From: Oscillospiraceae bacterium
GTDB taxonomy: Bacteria > Bacillota > Clostridia > Oscillospirales > Oscillospiraceae
Assembly (NCBI GenBank): GCA_028708585.1
Contig: JAQVYO010000086.1
Location: 1 to 6,500, forward strand
DNA length: 6,500 nt
Direction: 5' to 3'
How positions within the stretch are numbered: position 1 is the first letter of the stretch; each line of letters opens with the position of its first letter. The translations under genes were made by a program, and so were the position numbers. A model generated the notes under the pieces. The model did not search any database, was not told where the DNA came from, and saw nothing but the letters and a program-made list of their open reading frames with translations. This document shows positions 1 through 5,909 of this stretch, piece after piece.

Positions 1-106
1 AGATGTTTTGGTCTTTTCCGGGATCTGGAAAAGGAGAATGGCCCCAGATGCGGACACGCAAGTTTTCCTTCCGCGGCGCATATGCATCTTCCGGGAGGTG
101 AACGTC

Positions 107-1297
107 TTGTCAAAGTTCCTGTCAAACCGCCATGTTGCCGATGCGCTGGCAGGGCTTGCGATTCTTTGCATTGCCATTGCCCTTGTGATGTTCCCGAAGG
201 AATCGGTCGAAGCGGCAAAAAGTGGAATTACACTCAGCGCAAATGTGATTATCCCTTCCCTTTTTCCATTTTTTGTCCTTTCCACGCTTCTGGTTGATTT
301 GGGCCTTGCCAATTATTTTGGCAAAGCCCTGGAACGGATTATGCGTCCCTTTTTTAATTTGAGCGGCTCCTGTTCTTCCGCTTTGGCGCTGGGGCTCATC
401 GGCGGGTATCCGGTGGGCGCCAAAACGGCCATTTCTCTTTTTGAAAAGGGCCTGTGCACCCGGGAAGAGGCGGAGCGGATGCTTTCCTTCTGCAACAATT
501 CCGGTCCGGCTTTTATCTTGGGTGTGGTTGGCGCCGGTGTGTTTTCCAGCGGCCGCATCGGCATCCTGCTTTATCTAGCCCATGCCATCGCATCCCTTTT
601 TGTGGGGTTTATGTTTCGATTTTATAAATCGGGAAAACGGCCCGGCAAAAAAATCAGACCGGCCCCCATCCCTCAATTTGAAGCGCCTCACCTCACACAA
701 GCGTTCACCGACGCAGTTAAAAACGCCTTCTACGCAACGCTGAACATCTGCGCGTTTGTTATTTTTTTTACCGTTTTTATCCGTCTTTTGTTTTTATCTG
801 GGGTGCTGCCCTCTTTGGCCTCTTTGCTCGGAACGCTGTTTTCGCCTTTTGGCTTTACCAAGAGCTGGGCGGAGCATTTGCTGACGGGTTTTATTGAAAT
901 GACCGCCGGCATATGGACATTAAACGGCGGAGAGGCTCTGGCTGGCCGCCTGTCAATGGCCGCTTTCATGCTGGGCTGGGCCGGAATTTCGGTCCACTGC
1001 CAAGTACTTTCCTTTATCGGAAACAGCGGTCTTTCAGTTCGTACTTATGTTGCCGGAAAAGCGCTTCACGGCGTGTTTTCCGCGGTTATCATCCAAATTT
1101 TTTTGGTTTTATTCCGGCTGGACGAACCCGCATCCTCCTATCTTGCGGATCAGATTCGGAGCATTGCCTCCATGAATTTTCAAAGTGCTCTTACCCTTTC
1201 CATCGTGACGGCCTGGAGCGTCTGGCTGATCTTTTTGATTGTTTCCTTTCTGGGTCTGCGCAAAAGGAGTGGAAAAAATCGGAAGCGCCCGGTATAA
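107..1297 (+). CDS. ylbJ: Sporulation integral membrane protein YlbJ
   Basis: This is a polytopic membrane protein of about 396 residues, close to the roughly 400 usual for YlbJ. YlbJ carries nucleoside-recognition (Gate-like) domains and in Bacillus subtilis is a mother-cell sporulation protein needed for spore cortex formation; its transported substrate is not established. Seen here: a hydrophobic N-terminal segment (about 11-29), a second around 43-65, the conserved GGYPVGAK (99-106), CNNSGPAFI (129-137), a hydrophobic stretch around 214-234, GWAGISVHCQ (290-299), and a basic C-terminal tail. The frame is open further upstream, but I chose the TTG at 107 because GGAGGTG (94-100) lies six bases before it and the family N-terminus starts about there. 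TTG at 8 and ATG at 38 would add an unlikely basic extension. The four-cysteine gene follows after 36 bases, so the two are probably co-transcribed. Family assignment is strong; the exact start is inferred. Confidence 0.93.
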   Translation: MSKFLSNRHVADALAGLAILCIAIALVMFPKESVEAAKSGITLSANVIIPSLFPFFVLSTLLVDLGLANYFGKALERIMRPFFNLSGSCSSALALGLIGGYPVGAKTAISLFEKGLCTREEAERMLSFCNNSGPAFILGVVGAGVFSSGRIGILLYLAHAIASLFVGFMFRFYKSGKRPGKKIRPAPIPQFEAPHLTQAFTDAVKNAFYATLNICAFVIFFTVFIRLLFLSGVLPSLASLLGTLFSPFGFTKSWAEHLLTGFIEMTAGIWTLNGGEALAGRLSMAAFMLGWAGISVHCQVLSFIGNSGLSVRTYVAGKALHGVFSAVIIQIFLVLFRLDEPASSYLADQIRSIASMNFQSALTLSIVTAWSVWLIFLIVSFLGLRKRSGKNRKRPV

Positions 1298-1333
1298 TAA
1301 AAAAGGTGATATGAAAAAAGGAAGGATGTTCTC

Positions 1334-1546
1334 ATGCTTTTTCGCAAAAACATTGAGCCACGCTGCGCATATTGCGCCCGCGGCGTCTCGTTGGACAAGA
1401 CCCACATTATCTGTATCAAACGCGGTATCGTCTCGTTCGGATATCATTGCGGTTCTTTTTCCTACGATCCTCTCCGACGCACCCCGCCTTCACCCGCTTC
1501 ACTTCCGCACAAAAATTGGAAAACGGAGGATTTTTCCATCGAATAG
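1334..1546 (+). CDS. Small four-cysteine (zinc-ribbon-like) conserved protein
   Basis: This 70-residue protein has cysteines at 11, 14, 27 and 39 (C-x2-C, x12, C, x11, C), followed by FSYDPLRRTPP (42-52) and an acidic end EDFSIE. The pattern resembles a small uncharacterised protein that I recall as common in Clostridia, with a split four-cysteine site, a YDPxxR segment and a terminal DFS motif. That is recognition from memory, not a search. The cysteine spacing suggests a zinc-binding knuckle, but no function is known to me. Start choice: AAGGAAGGA (1318-1326) sits seven bases before the ATG. It lies 36 bases after ylbJ on the same strand and directly ahead of a terminator, so it is probably the last gene of that transcript. 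There is no signal peptide or membrane segment, so it should be cytosolic. Confidence 0.75.
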   Translation: MLFRKNIEPRCAYCARGVSLDKTHIICIKRGIVSFGYHCGSFSYDPLRRTPPSPASLPHKNWKTEDFSIE

Positions 1547-1571
1547 GCCCGCCAAGAAAAGCAACAAGAAA

Positions 1572-1620
1572 AGCAGGCATCCTTTCATAATAATTGAAAA
1601 GATGCCTGCTCTCGCTTTTT
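1572..1620 (+). terminator. Rho-independent terminator after ylbJ and the four-cysteine gene
   Basis: The arms 1572-1587 and 1595-1610 form a 16-bp stem with one C.A mismatch and a 7-base loop (TAATAAT). CTCGC and five T residues (1616-1620) follow. It starts 25 bases after the stop codon of the four-cysteine gene. The opposite strand also has a T-rich run beyond the stem (TTTTCTT), so it may work in both directions. Confidence 0.85.
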
Positions 1621-1621
1621 G

Positions 1622-1843
1622 AGATTTCTTATAGAGAACGAACACGGATATTATCGTGGTAACGCCGCAAAACAAGCCGGGCGGCTGGCGCGTTTTACAG
1701 CCATATTCAATCAGCATGGTTGCCAATAGCCGTGCGGTGTTCGTCTCTCCTTGATTCAGAATTCCCATCACATTCCAACCCACGGAACCTTTTACCGCCC
1801 TTTTCATAGCGCAGATTTTCCTTCTTTCCGCCGGCATATCAAT
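1622..1843. other. Unassigned interval between two terminators
   Basis: These roughly 220 bases lie between the terminator of the ylbJ transcript and the hairpin behind glpF. No gene can be supported. A minus-strand frame is open from 1837 down to 1499, with an ATG at 1807 preceded by AGAAGGA eleven bases away. However, it would translate through the terminator stem and into the end of the four-cysteine gene on the other strand, and I do not recognise the peptide. Forward frames are also open for 30 to 40 codons without a ribosome binding site. It could be a decayed gene, a small peptide gene on the minus strand, or plain spacer. Confidence 0.35.
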
Positions 1844-1883
1844 AAAGAGCAGGGACAAGCCTTGCGGTTTATCCCTGCTCTTT
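1844..1883 (-). terminator. Probable terminator behind glpF
   Basis: A perfect 12-bp inverted repeat (arms 1844-1855 and 1872-1883, sequence AAAGAGCAGGGA and its complement) encloses a 16-base loop. It begins 43 bases beyond the glpF stop codon. On the minus strand the stem ends in CTCTTT and continues TATTGAT, a modest U-rich tail. On the plus strand the run is only CTCTTTGC, so it should act mainly on glpF transcription. Confidence 0.7.
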
Positions 1884-1925
1884 GCAGAAAGCAATACGAC
1901 GTTCAATTATCGTATGAAATATTTC

Positions 1926-2669
1926 TTACCAGGGGAAGACGTTGTAAACAACACATGCTAAGGTTGCGCCAATCAAAGAACCGAGCACAGGTACCCAAGA
2001 ATACGCCCAGTCGGATTTGCCTTTTCCCTTGATGGGCAGAATCGCATGCATAATTCTGGGGGCCAAGTCTCTGCAGGGGTTCAGACCATAAGCCGTGATA
2101 CCGCCAAAAGACATGCCGATACCGGTTAAGATCGCAAAGATAAAGAACGAGAATACGCCGTTGGGGGCGCCGACAACGCCGTTTACCATAGCGTGAGAAT
2201 CGGGGACCTGGCTGAAGCCCAGGATGAAGAAAATCAATGTAAAGGTAATCAAAATTTCTTCGATGAGGTTTACAATGTAATGCCGCACGGCGGGAGCGGT
2301 ACAGAAGACCGCCCTGATGGTTCCGGGATCATCACTGCCATCAAATTGATCCAGGTACGCGACCCATACGAAAAATGCGCCTACCATACCGCCTAACATC
2401 TGTGCAATAACCTGCCCGATGGCAACTCCCCAAGTCAAGCCTCCGGTTAGGGCTAACGCAATACTGAAAGAAGGGTTAAAAACTGCCGAGATTCCGCCAA
2501 AGATGGTCACTGGGAGCATCAGTGCAAGGCCCCATCCAAGGGTGATGAAGATAGGGCCGCTGTTTCTAAAGGCAGATTTGCTGAGCAAGGTATTCGCAAC
2601 GACGCCGTCGCCTAAGAAAACAAGCATGGCCGAGCCAAAAAACTCCGCGAGATACACGTTGCTAATCAC
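1926..2669 (-). CDS. glpF: Glycerol uptake facilitator (MIP/aquaporin family)
   Basis: This 247-residue MIP-family channel would let glycerol and similar small polyols cross the cytoplasmic membrane. The N-terminus (LAEFFGSAMLVFLGDGVVAN) is typical of the family. The two half-helix motifs are NPS (65-67) and NPC (197-199) instead of NPA. The residues that mark the glycerol rather than the water branch are kept: Trp46 in GWGLAL matches E. coli GlpF Trp48, and Arg200 and Asp201 in NPCRDLAPR match Arg206 and Asp207. Tyr194 replaces the usual Phe200. The start is a GTG at 2669 with AGAGGTG seven bases upstream. The glpK remnant lies just upstream on the same strand, so this was the second gene of a glpK-glpF operon. 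No strong promoter is visible between them, so transcription probably still starts near 3934. The reading frame is intact. Family is certain; substrate is inferred. Confidence 0.93.
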   Translation of the reverse strand: MISNVYLAEFFGSAMLVFLGDGVVANTLLSKSAFRNSGPIFITLGWGLALMLPVTIFGGISAVFNPSFSIALALTGGLTWGVAIGQVIAQMLGGMVGAFFVWVAYLDQFDGSDDPGTIRAVFCTAPAVRHYIVNLIEEILITFTLIFFILGFSQVPDSHAMVNGVVGAPNGVFSFFIFAILTGIGMSFGGITAYGLNPCRDLAPRIMHAILPIKGKGKSDWAYSWVPVLGSLIGATLACVVYNVFPW

Positions 2670-2741
2670 GGTAAAGCACCTCTACTTTCTAAAATTGTTC
2701 GGATTTCAAACCAAAAAGGCAATTCAAAAGAAGCCTAACGG

Positions 2742-3873
2742 TAGATCCCTGATTTCCCCCTCCCATAGCGGGCGCTGCCCAATTGGAAGCTCTTCTCCGC
2801 GGTTCAGCGGCGTCAACTTAAGGATCTACAGTTTTGATTCAAGAAATCTCTTCCTTCCTGCAGCGGAAAAATCCGATCCGAAAGCCCCGAACAGGCGATG
2901 CAAGATGCCCGCCCTGCCGCATTTTACACGGTGCTTTTGGCAACAAGAAGGTTACAATCCTTTTGAGCTCATCACAGGCCACAAAAACAGCGGCGCAGAC
3001 GACAAAGATGAAAGCTCTCTGTCAAAATGAACACAATCCGCCGGGAACAAAAGAAAACGGTGTTCCTTTCCGTCCGAAGCGGCGGATATTTTCCACTCAA
3101 AATCAACATGGAGGCAGGCATTCTACCAATGCATTTGTTCGCCCCACAGGGACAGGCACCCAAGAAAAAAATTTCCGTCTGATATTGGCTGTCTAAAATT
3201 CCCCGCAGAAAAGGAACTCTTAACAAAGCGAAAAAATGGATTATCCTGCCTGGTTGGCACAGAAAAGAAATTTGTTTGTGGCAGTCCCTGCCGGTCATTT
3301 CCCTCTGCTAAAACTCATATTCCTTCCGCATTCTTCAGCAATGCCGATCATGAGCATTCAAGGCGTTGGAGCAATTTGTCCACACAGGTTTTGCGTTTTT
3401 CGGATGCAAGCCCAAAGATTTCTTGAACGGGCCTCTTTCCAAAGCCCGCCGGAAACGCTTCCTTGCCTTCACCCGTCAAAACTTCATTCGGAGAAACAGG
3501 CGTCGAGTAGAAACCCAATATTCTCTCTGCAAACCTCTGTGTGTCCGTTGGCTCTCAGAGAGTTTTCAATTTGAAGGTTCTTCTGCATTGCCTTTGTGTG
3601 ATTTGGGCGGTAAACAGGCTTCCGGCATTGATTGCAATGACGGCGCTTTGCCGCAGCCATACAGCCGGTGGAACCATCAGATGGTTTACCCGGCGGCCCC
3701 TGGCAAAACACCCGTTTGCACGGGCCAGATCCCCATCGCATCGCGCCCGCTCCGTTTTGCTTTGTCTTCGGGCAGGCGCCTTTGCGCTACGCTGCAAAAT
3801 CCCCCCTCTCGCCGGAAAGAAGAAAACAGATTTCAGTTGTGCCTGTCTCCAACGCCATAATGTACTTTGTCAT
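2742..3873 (-). pseudogene. glpK: Degraded glycerol kinase gene
   Basis: Read on the minus strand across changing frames, this stretch gives glycerol kinase motifs in the correct order. MTKYIMALETGTT (3873-3835) matches the GlpK start, where MALDQGTT is usual, and a TAG follows at 3789-3787. DAMGIWPVQTGV (3742-3707) matches the HDPMEIWATQ region. KPVY (3621-3610) and QCRRT (3590-3576) match GKPVYNAIVWQCRRT but lie in different frames. RENIGFLLDACFS, inside 3558-3487, matches IRKNTGLVVDAYFS. A weaker match to the facilitator-like AGAAGDQQAALFG region lies near 3291. GFFRCRKEEIS, two in-frame stops and VDAAEP (about 2874-2800) match the C-terminal GFWxxxEEI segment. The remains span about 1.13 kb against about 1.5 kb for an intact gene, so internal segments are lost, mainly around 3350-3180 and 3060-2875. 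The enzyme would have made glycerol-3-phosphate from glycerol taken up by GlpF. No intact kinase domain can be made. End points are approximate. Confidence 0.9.
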
Positions 3874-3940
3874 TGTTTTGTTTGCTTCTTTCCTAACATT
3901 TTTTGAGCTGAGCAATGTCGTCTTGTCAGCTGTCTTTGTT

Positions 3941-3969
3941 ATTATACATGATTACAAGCATTTTGTAAT
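3941..3969 (-). promoter_or_regulatory. Sigma-A-type promoter of the former glpK-glpF operon
   Basis: On the minus strand a perfect TATAAT (3946-3941) lies 17 bases after ATTACA (3969-3964), which matches four of six -35 positions. Transcription would start near 3934, about 60 bases before the glpK remnant. It is the only good promoter I can see for glpF, which would then carry a leader of more than 1.2 kb made of pseudogene sequence. Confidence 0.6.
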
Positions 3970-3996
3970 TAGACAAATCTTATGTTTTGTACAAAA
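3951..3996. promoter_or_regulatory. Two palindromes at the glp promoter, possible operators
   Basis: An inverted repeat ATTACAA-N5-TTGTAAT (3951-3957 and 3963-3969) covers the -35 box and part of the spacer. A second, perfect 12-base palindrome TTTTGTACAAAA lies just upstream at 3985-3996. The two share TTGTA/TACAA half-sites and their centres are about 30 bases apart, which suits binding by a dimeric repressor or activator. No specific regulator can be named, and the DNA is AT-rich, so chance is possible. Confidence 0.35.
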
Positions 3997-4231
3997 TTGC
4001 AAACTTTTTTTCTATATCACAGCATAGAATATTCTTTTTTTTCACACAGTTTGCATAAATTCGTCATCCACTTCCTTTGCCGGATCCCGCAGGCGATTCA
4101 AAAAATCTGCCGGGCAAAGGATTTCCCGGTTTACCCGGCTTTCGCCCATTGTCAAACAGCTTTTTCCCAAAAACACACTTTAACGCTTTCATATAAACGA
4201 GGACGAAATGGAAAGGCTGGTTGGTAGGCAG

Positions 4232-4253
4232 AAAAAAACGCCCCCAGCGGGCG
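4232..4253 (-). terminator. Orphan minus-strand terminator
   Basis: On the minus strand a 5-bp all-GC stem (CGCCC at 4253-4249 with GGGCG at 4243-4239, 5-base loop) is followed directly by seven T residues (4238-4232). This is a compact intrinsic terminator, yet no minus-strand gene ends here. It may stop antisense or leftover transcription, or belong to a lost gene or a small RNA. Confidence 0.5.
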
Positions 4254-4346
4254 GAAAATCTTTTGAATTTCCTTTCGATCGCTGGCAAACAATGGATTTG
4301 GCGCATAGGCTGTGGTAGCACCAAATTCTTTGGATAAACGATAAAA

Positions 4347-4375
4347 CGGAGCATGCCCCGCCGGGTTTTGCTCCG
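4347..4375. other. Hairpin in the leader of the ATPase gene
   Basis: The arms CGGAGCA (4347-4353) and TGCTCCG (4369-4375) form a 7-bp stem, with a further GC-rich pairing possible in the loop. It ends 28 bases before the GGAGGA ribosome binding site of the next gene. On the minus strand the stem is followed by TTTTAT, so it could also be a second weak terminator in that direction. Confidence 0.35.
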
Positions 4376-4415
4376 GGCCATCCGGCATATAAAACAACAG
4401 TATGGAGGAAATTTT

Positions 4416-5498
4416 ATGGCAGCTGCATCGGCCCATTTTTATCTAGGCGCAAATACCCCCGCCGGTTTCTACTCTCTGTATGACCAGCTGATTGCTCCCG
4501 CTTCAGCAGAGGCAATATTTATTCTCAAGGGCGGCCCGGGCTGCGGCAAATCCTCGTTGATGCGGCGAGCTGCCGAGGATATTTCCGCCCGGGGGGAAAT
4601 GGTTGAATACATCCATTGCAGCGGTGATCCCGACTCCCTGGACGCAGTCTTTTTTCCCCGCCTTAAAACTGCGATTGTAGACGGCACAGCGCCCCATATC
4701 ATAGAGCCTCAGTATCCCGGCGTCATAGAACAGTATGTATGTCTGGGCAATTGCTATAATACGGAGGCTCTCAAAAACCTTCGGACGGAAGTTTTCACAT
4801 TAACGGCTGCGTACAAAAGCTATTACAGCCGCGCATACCGCATTTTAGACGCGGCCTGCCAGGTTCTGGGCGACCTGCCGGATTCATTTCTCTCCCCCAC
4901 GGCAGTGGGCAGAATGGAAAAGCGGATTCACAGCATCGCCGCCCGGGAATTTAAGAAAACCGGCAACGCGCCCGGAACCATTACCAAACGTTTTTTGGGG
5001 GGCGTCACCAGTCAAGGCGTTCTCTGCCGCTTCGACACGGCAGAAACGCTTTGTGACCGGATCTATGAAATTGTAGATAATCACAGGCTGGCTTCGCCCA
5101 CTTTACAGTTCCTGCAAGAAGCCGCCACAGCCGTGGGCCTGGATGTCATAACGTGTCCCTCCCCATTATGCCCCAAACGTTTGGAGCACCTTCTCATCCC
5201 CGCCTTATCCCTTGGCTTTGTCACTTCTACCGACATGGTTCCATATGAGGGCCATTCCTTCCGCCGTATTCGTCTGGACGCTTTGATTCAAACCGAAGCG
5301 TTACGCAAAAACCGCGCCAAACTCCGTTTTTCCAAAAAAGTTTCGAGGCTGCTCATAGAAGAAGCCGTTTCCGCCCTTTCTCAGGCAAAGTTTTATCACG
5401 ATGAACTGGAAGCACTCTATAACCCTTATGTGGACTTCTCCGCCGTCTATGAAACCGGCGATAAGATCGCCAAACAAATCACGCAAACGATTTCCTAA
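4416..5498 (+). CDS. PRK06851-type P-loop ATPase of unknown role
   Basis: This 360-residue soluble protein resembles the clostridial ATPase family catalogued as PRK06851, whose role I do not know. Near the N-terminus FYLGANTPAGFYSLYD (8-23) leads into a Walker A motif GGPGCGKS (39-46), then HCSGDPDSLD (67-76) and a hydrophobic strand ending in DGTAPH (89-94), which may serve as the Walker B region. From about residue 191 the order repeats: KRFLGGVTSQG, then at the P-loop position VDNHRLASPT (220-229) without the glycines or lysine, then CPSPLCPKRLEHLLIPAL (247-264). The protein is therefore a tandem of two related halves, with only the first able to bind nucleotide in the usual way. Start choice: GGAGGA (4404-4409) is six bases before the ATG at 4416; an in-frame ATG at 4353 lies inside the leader hairpin and lacks a site. 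No membrane segment or signal peptide is seen. No neighbour suggests a pathway. Confidence 0.85.
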   Translation: MAAASAHFYLGANTPAGFYSLYDQLIAPASAEAIFILKGGPGCGKSSLMRRAAEDISARGEMVEYIHCSGDPDSLDAVFFPRLKTAIVDGTAPHIIEPQYPGVIEQYVCLGNCYNTEALKNLRTEVFTLTAAYKSYYSRAYRILDAACQVLGDLPDSFLSPTAVGRMEKRIHSIAAREFKKTGNAPGTITKRFLGGVTSQGVLCRFDTAETLCDRIYEIVDNHRLASPTLQFLQEAATAVGLDVITCPSPLCPKRLEHLLIPALSLGFVTSTDMVPYEGHSFRRIRLDALIQTEALRKNRAKLRFSKKVSRLLIEEAVSALSQAKFYHDELEALYNPYVDFSAVYETGDKIAKQITQTIS

Positions 5499-5604
5499 AA
5501 CATGTAAGCGCGAAAGCCGCAATCAAAGAGCAAAAAAACAATGTTCATCTGATGTGAATTATTGAGACTTTATATAAACTAGGATAAAAATAATGAAAGA
5601 AAAC

Positions 5605-5637
5605 AAAAAATCCCCTGCCAGCACAAAGCCGCAGGGA
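5605..5637 (-). terminator. Terminator of the tRNA-Gln transcript
   Basis: On the minus strand CCCTGC (5636-5631) pairs with GCAGGG (5618-5613) across a 12-base loop. The stem is followed by GA and a run of six T residues (5610-5605). It starts about a dozen bases past the tRNA CCA end. Confidence 0.85.
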
Positions 5638-5647
5638 ATTTAGGAAT

Positions 5648-5721
5648 TGGCAGCGGGAGAAGGATTCGAACCCTCACAAACAGAGTCAGAGTCTGTCGTG
5701 CTACCCTTACACAATCCCGCT
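5648..5721 (-). tRNA. tRNA-Gln (anticodon CUG)
   Basis: The minus strand folds into a full 74-nt cloverleaf. The acceptor stem AGCGGGA pairs with TCCCGCT, the D stem is GTG/CAC, and the anticodon stem is ACAGA/TCTGT around the loop CTCTGAC. The T arm is GAGGG-TTCGAAT-CCTTC. The discriminator is G and CCA is encoded. The anticodon CTG (5689-5687) reads CAG. The anticodon arm matches the usual bacterial glutamine form, in which TTTGAC is replaced here by TCTGAC. It decodes CAG during translation. It is a single-gene transcript with its own promoter upstream and terminator downstream. Confidence 0.97.
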
Positions 5722-5729
5722 GTATCTAC

Positions 5730-5758
5730 TCCATATTTTCTTCAATCCATATTTTCTT
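5730..5758. repeat. Short direct repeat in the tRNA leader
   Basis: The 13-base sequence TCCATATTTTCTT occurs at 5730-5742 and again at 5746-5758, a period of 16. It lies in the 5' leader of the tRNA-Gln precursor. Two copies of an AT-rich word may be chance or slippage. Confidence 0.5.
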
Positions 5759-5777
5759 TGAAGGGACAACGAATATT

Positions 5778-5805
5778 ATTATAACCAATTTTCCCTGTTT
5801 GTCAA
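5778..5805 (-). promoter_or_regulatory. Sigma-A promoter of tRNA-Gln
   Basis: The minus strand has consensus TTGACA (5805-5800), a 16-base spacer and consensus TATAAT (5783-5778). The predicted start near 5771 gives a 50-base leader to be removed by RNase P. Both hexamers are perfect, as expected for a tRNA gene. Confidence 0.9.
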
Positions 5806-5873
5806 GCACAATATATCCGAATTCAAAAAAGAAACGCCCAAGTTTTTGAGAAAAAATGCTCCATAAAAACCTC

Positions 5874-5902
5874 TTGACAAATTCCGGTTTACTCATTAAA
5901 AT
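5874..5902 (+). promoter_or_regulatory. Sigma-A promoter of the leuA transcript
   Basis: TTGACA (5874-5879), a 17-base spacer and TAAAAT (5897-5902) form a near-consensus promoter. Transcription would start near 5909, just ahead of T-box Stem I. It diverges from the tRNA-Gln promoter; the two -35 boxes are 68 bases apart. Confidence 0.9.
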
Positions 5903-5909
5903 GAAAAAC

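Larger units (their letters stand above)
3997..4415. other. Intergenic region upstream of the P-loop ATPase gene
   Basis: No recognisable gene lies here. It contains T-rich DNA (4008-4040), a minus-strand terminator-like hairpin (4232-4253) and a plus-strand hairpin (4347-4375) close to the next gene. A 36-codon plus-strand frame (ATG at 4208, stop at 4316-4318) has GAGGA four bases before it, but its product is unlike anything I know. Minus-strand frames of about 80-105 codons cross both hairpins and the start of the next gene and are likely shadows. I found no convincing promoter for the ATPase gene. Confidence 0.4.

Noticed and set aside
3..101. Possible end of an upstream gene, frame ending in TGA at 99-101
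   Set aside because: All three forward frames are open at the left edge, the peptide is not recognisable, and only 32 codons are visible, so I could not choose one.
2690..2760. Private promoter for glpF (TTGCCT-N17-AACAAT on the minus strand)
   Set aside because: Each hexamer matches only four of six positions; the TATAAT promoter near 3945 is much better.
2670..2830. Riboswitch in the glpF leader
   Set aside because: I compared it by eye with several known classes and saw no match; the stretch is better explained as the end of the glpK remnant plus the glpF ribosome binding site.
3036..3087. Nested inverted repeat (ATCCGCCG/CGGCGGAT with GGAACA/TGTTCC inside)
   Set aside because: It lies inside the glpK remnant near the expected VPAF segment, has a 13-base one-sided internal loop and no T-run, so chance pairing in old coding DNA is the simplest reading.
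3484..3741. Minus-strand frame with a CNQC motif that looks like a zinc-binding protein
   Set aside because: The frame contains recognisable glycerol kinase pieces (KPVY and RENIGFLLDACFS), so the cysteines come from frame-shifted glpK sequence.
3366..3860. Plus-strand frame of 164 codons
   Set aside because: It is antisense to the glpK remnant, has no ribosome binding site and a low-complexity basic product; the other plus frames between 2419 and 3906 fail for the same reasons.
5562..5590. Plus-strand promoter-like TTGAGA-N17-TAAAAA
   Set aside because: It points into the antisense side of the tRNA terminator, with no plus-strand gene downstream before the leuA promoter; AT-rich chance match is likely.
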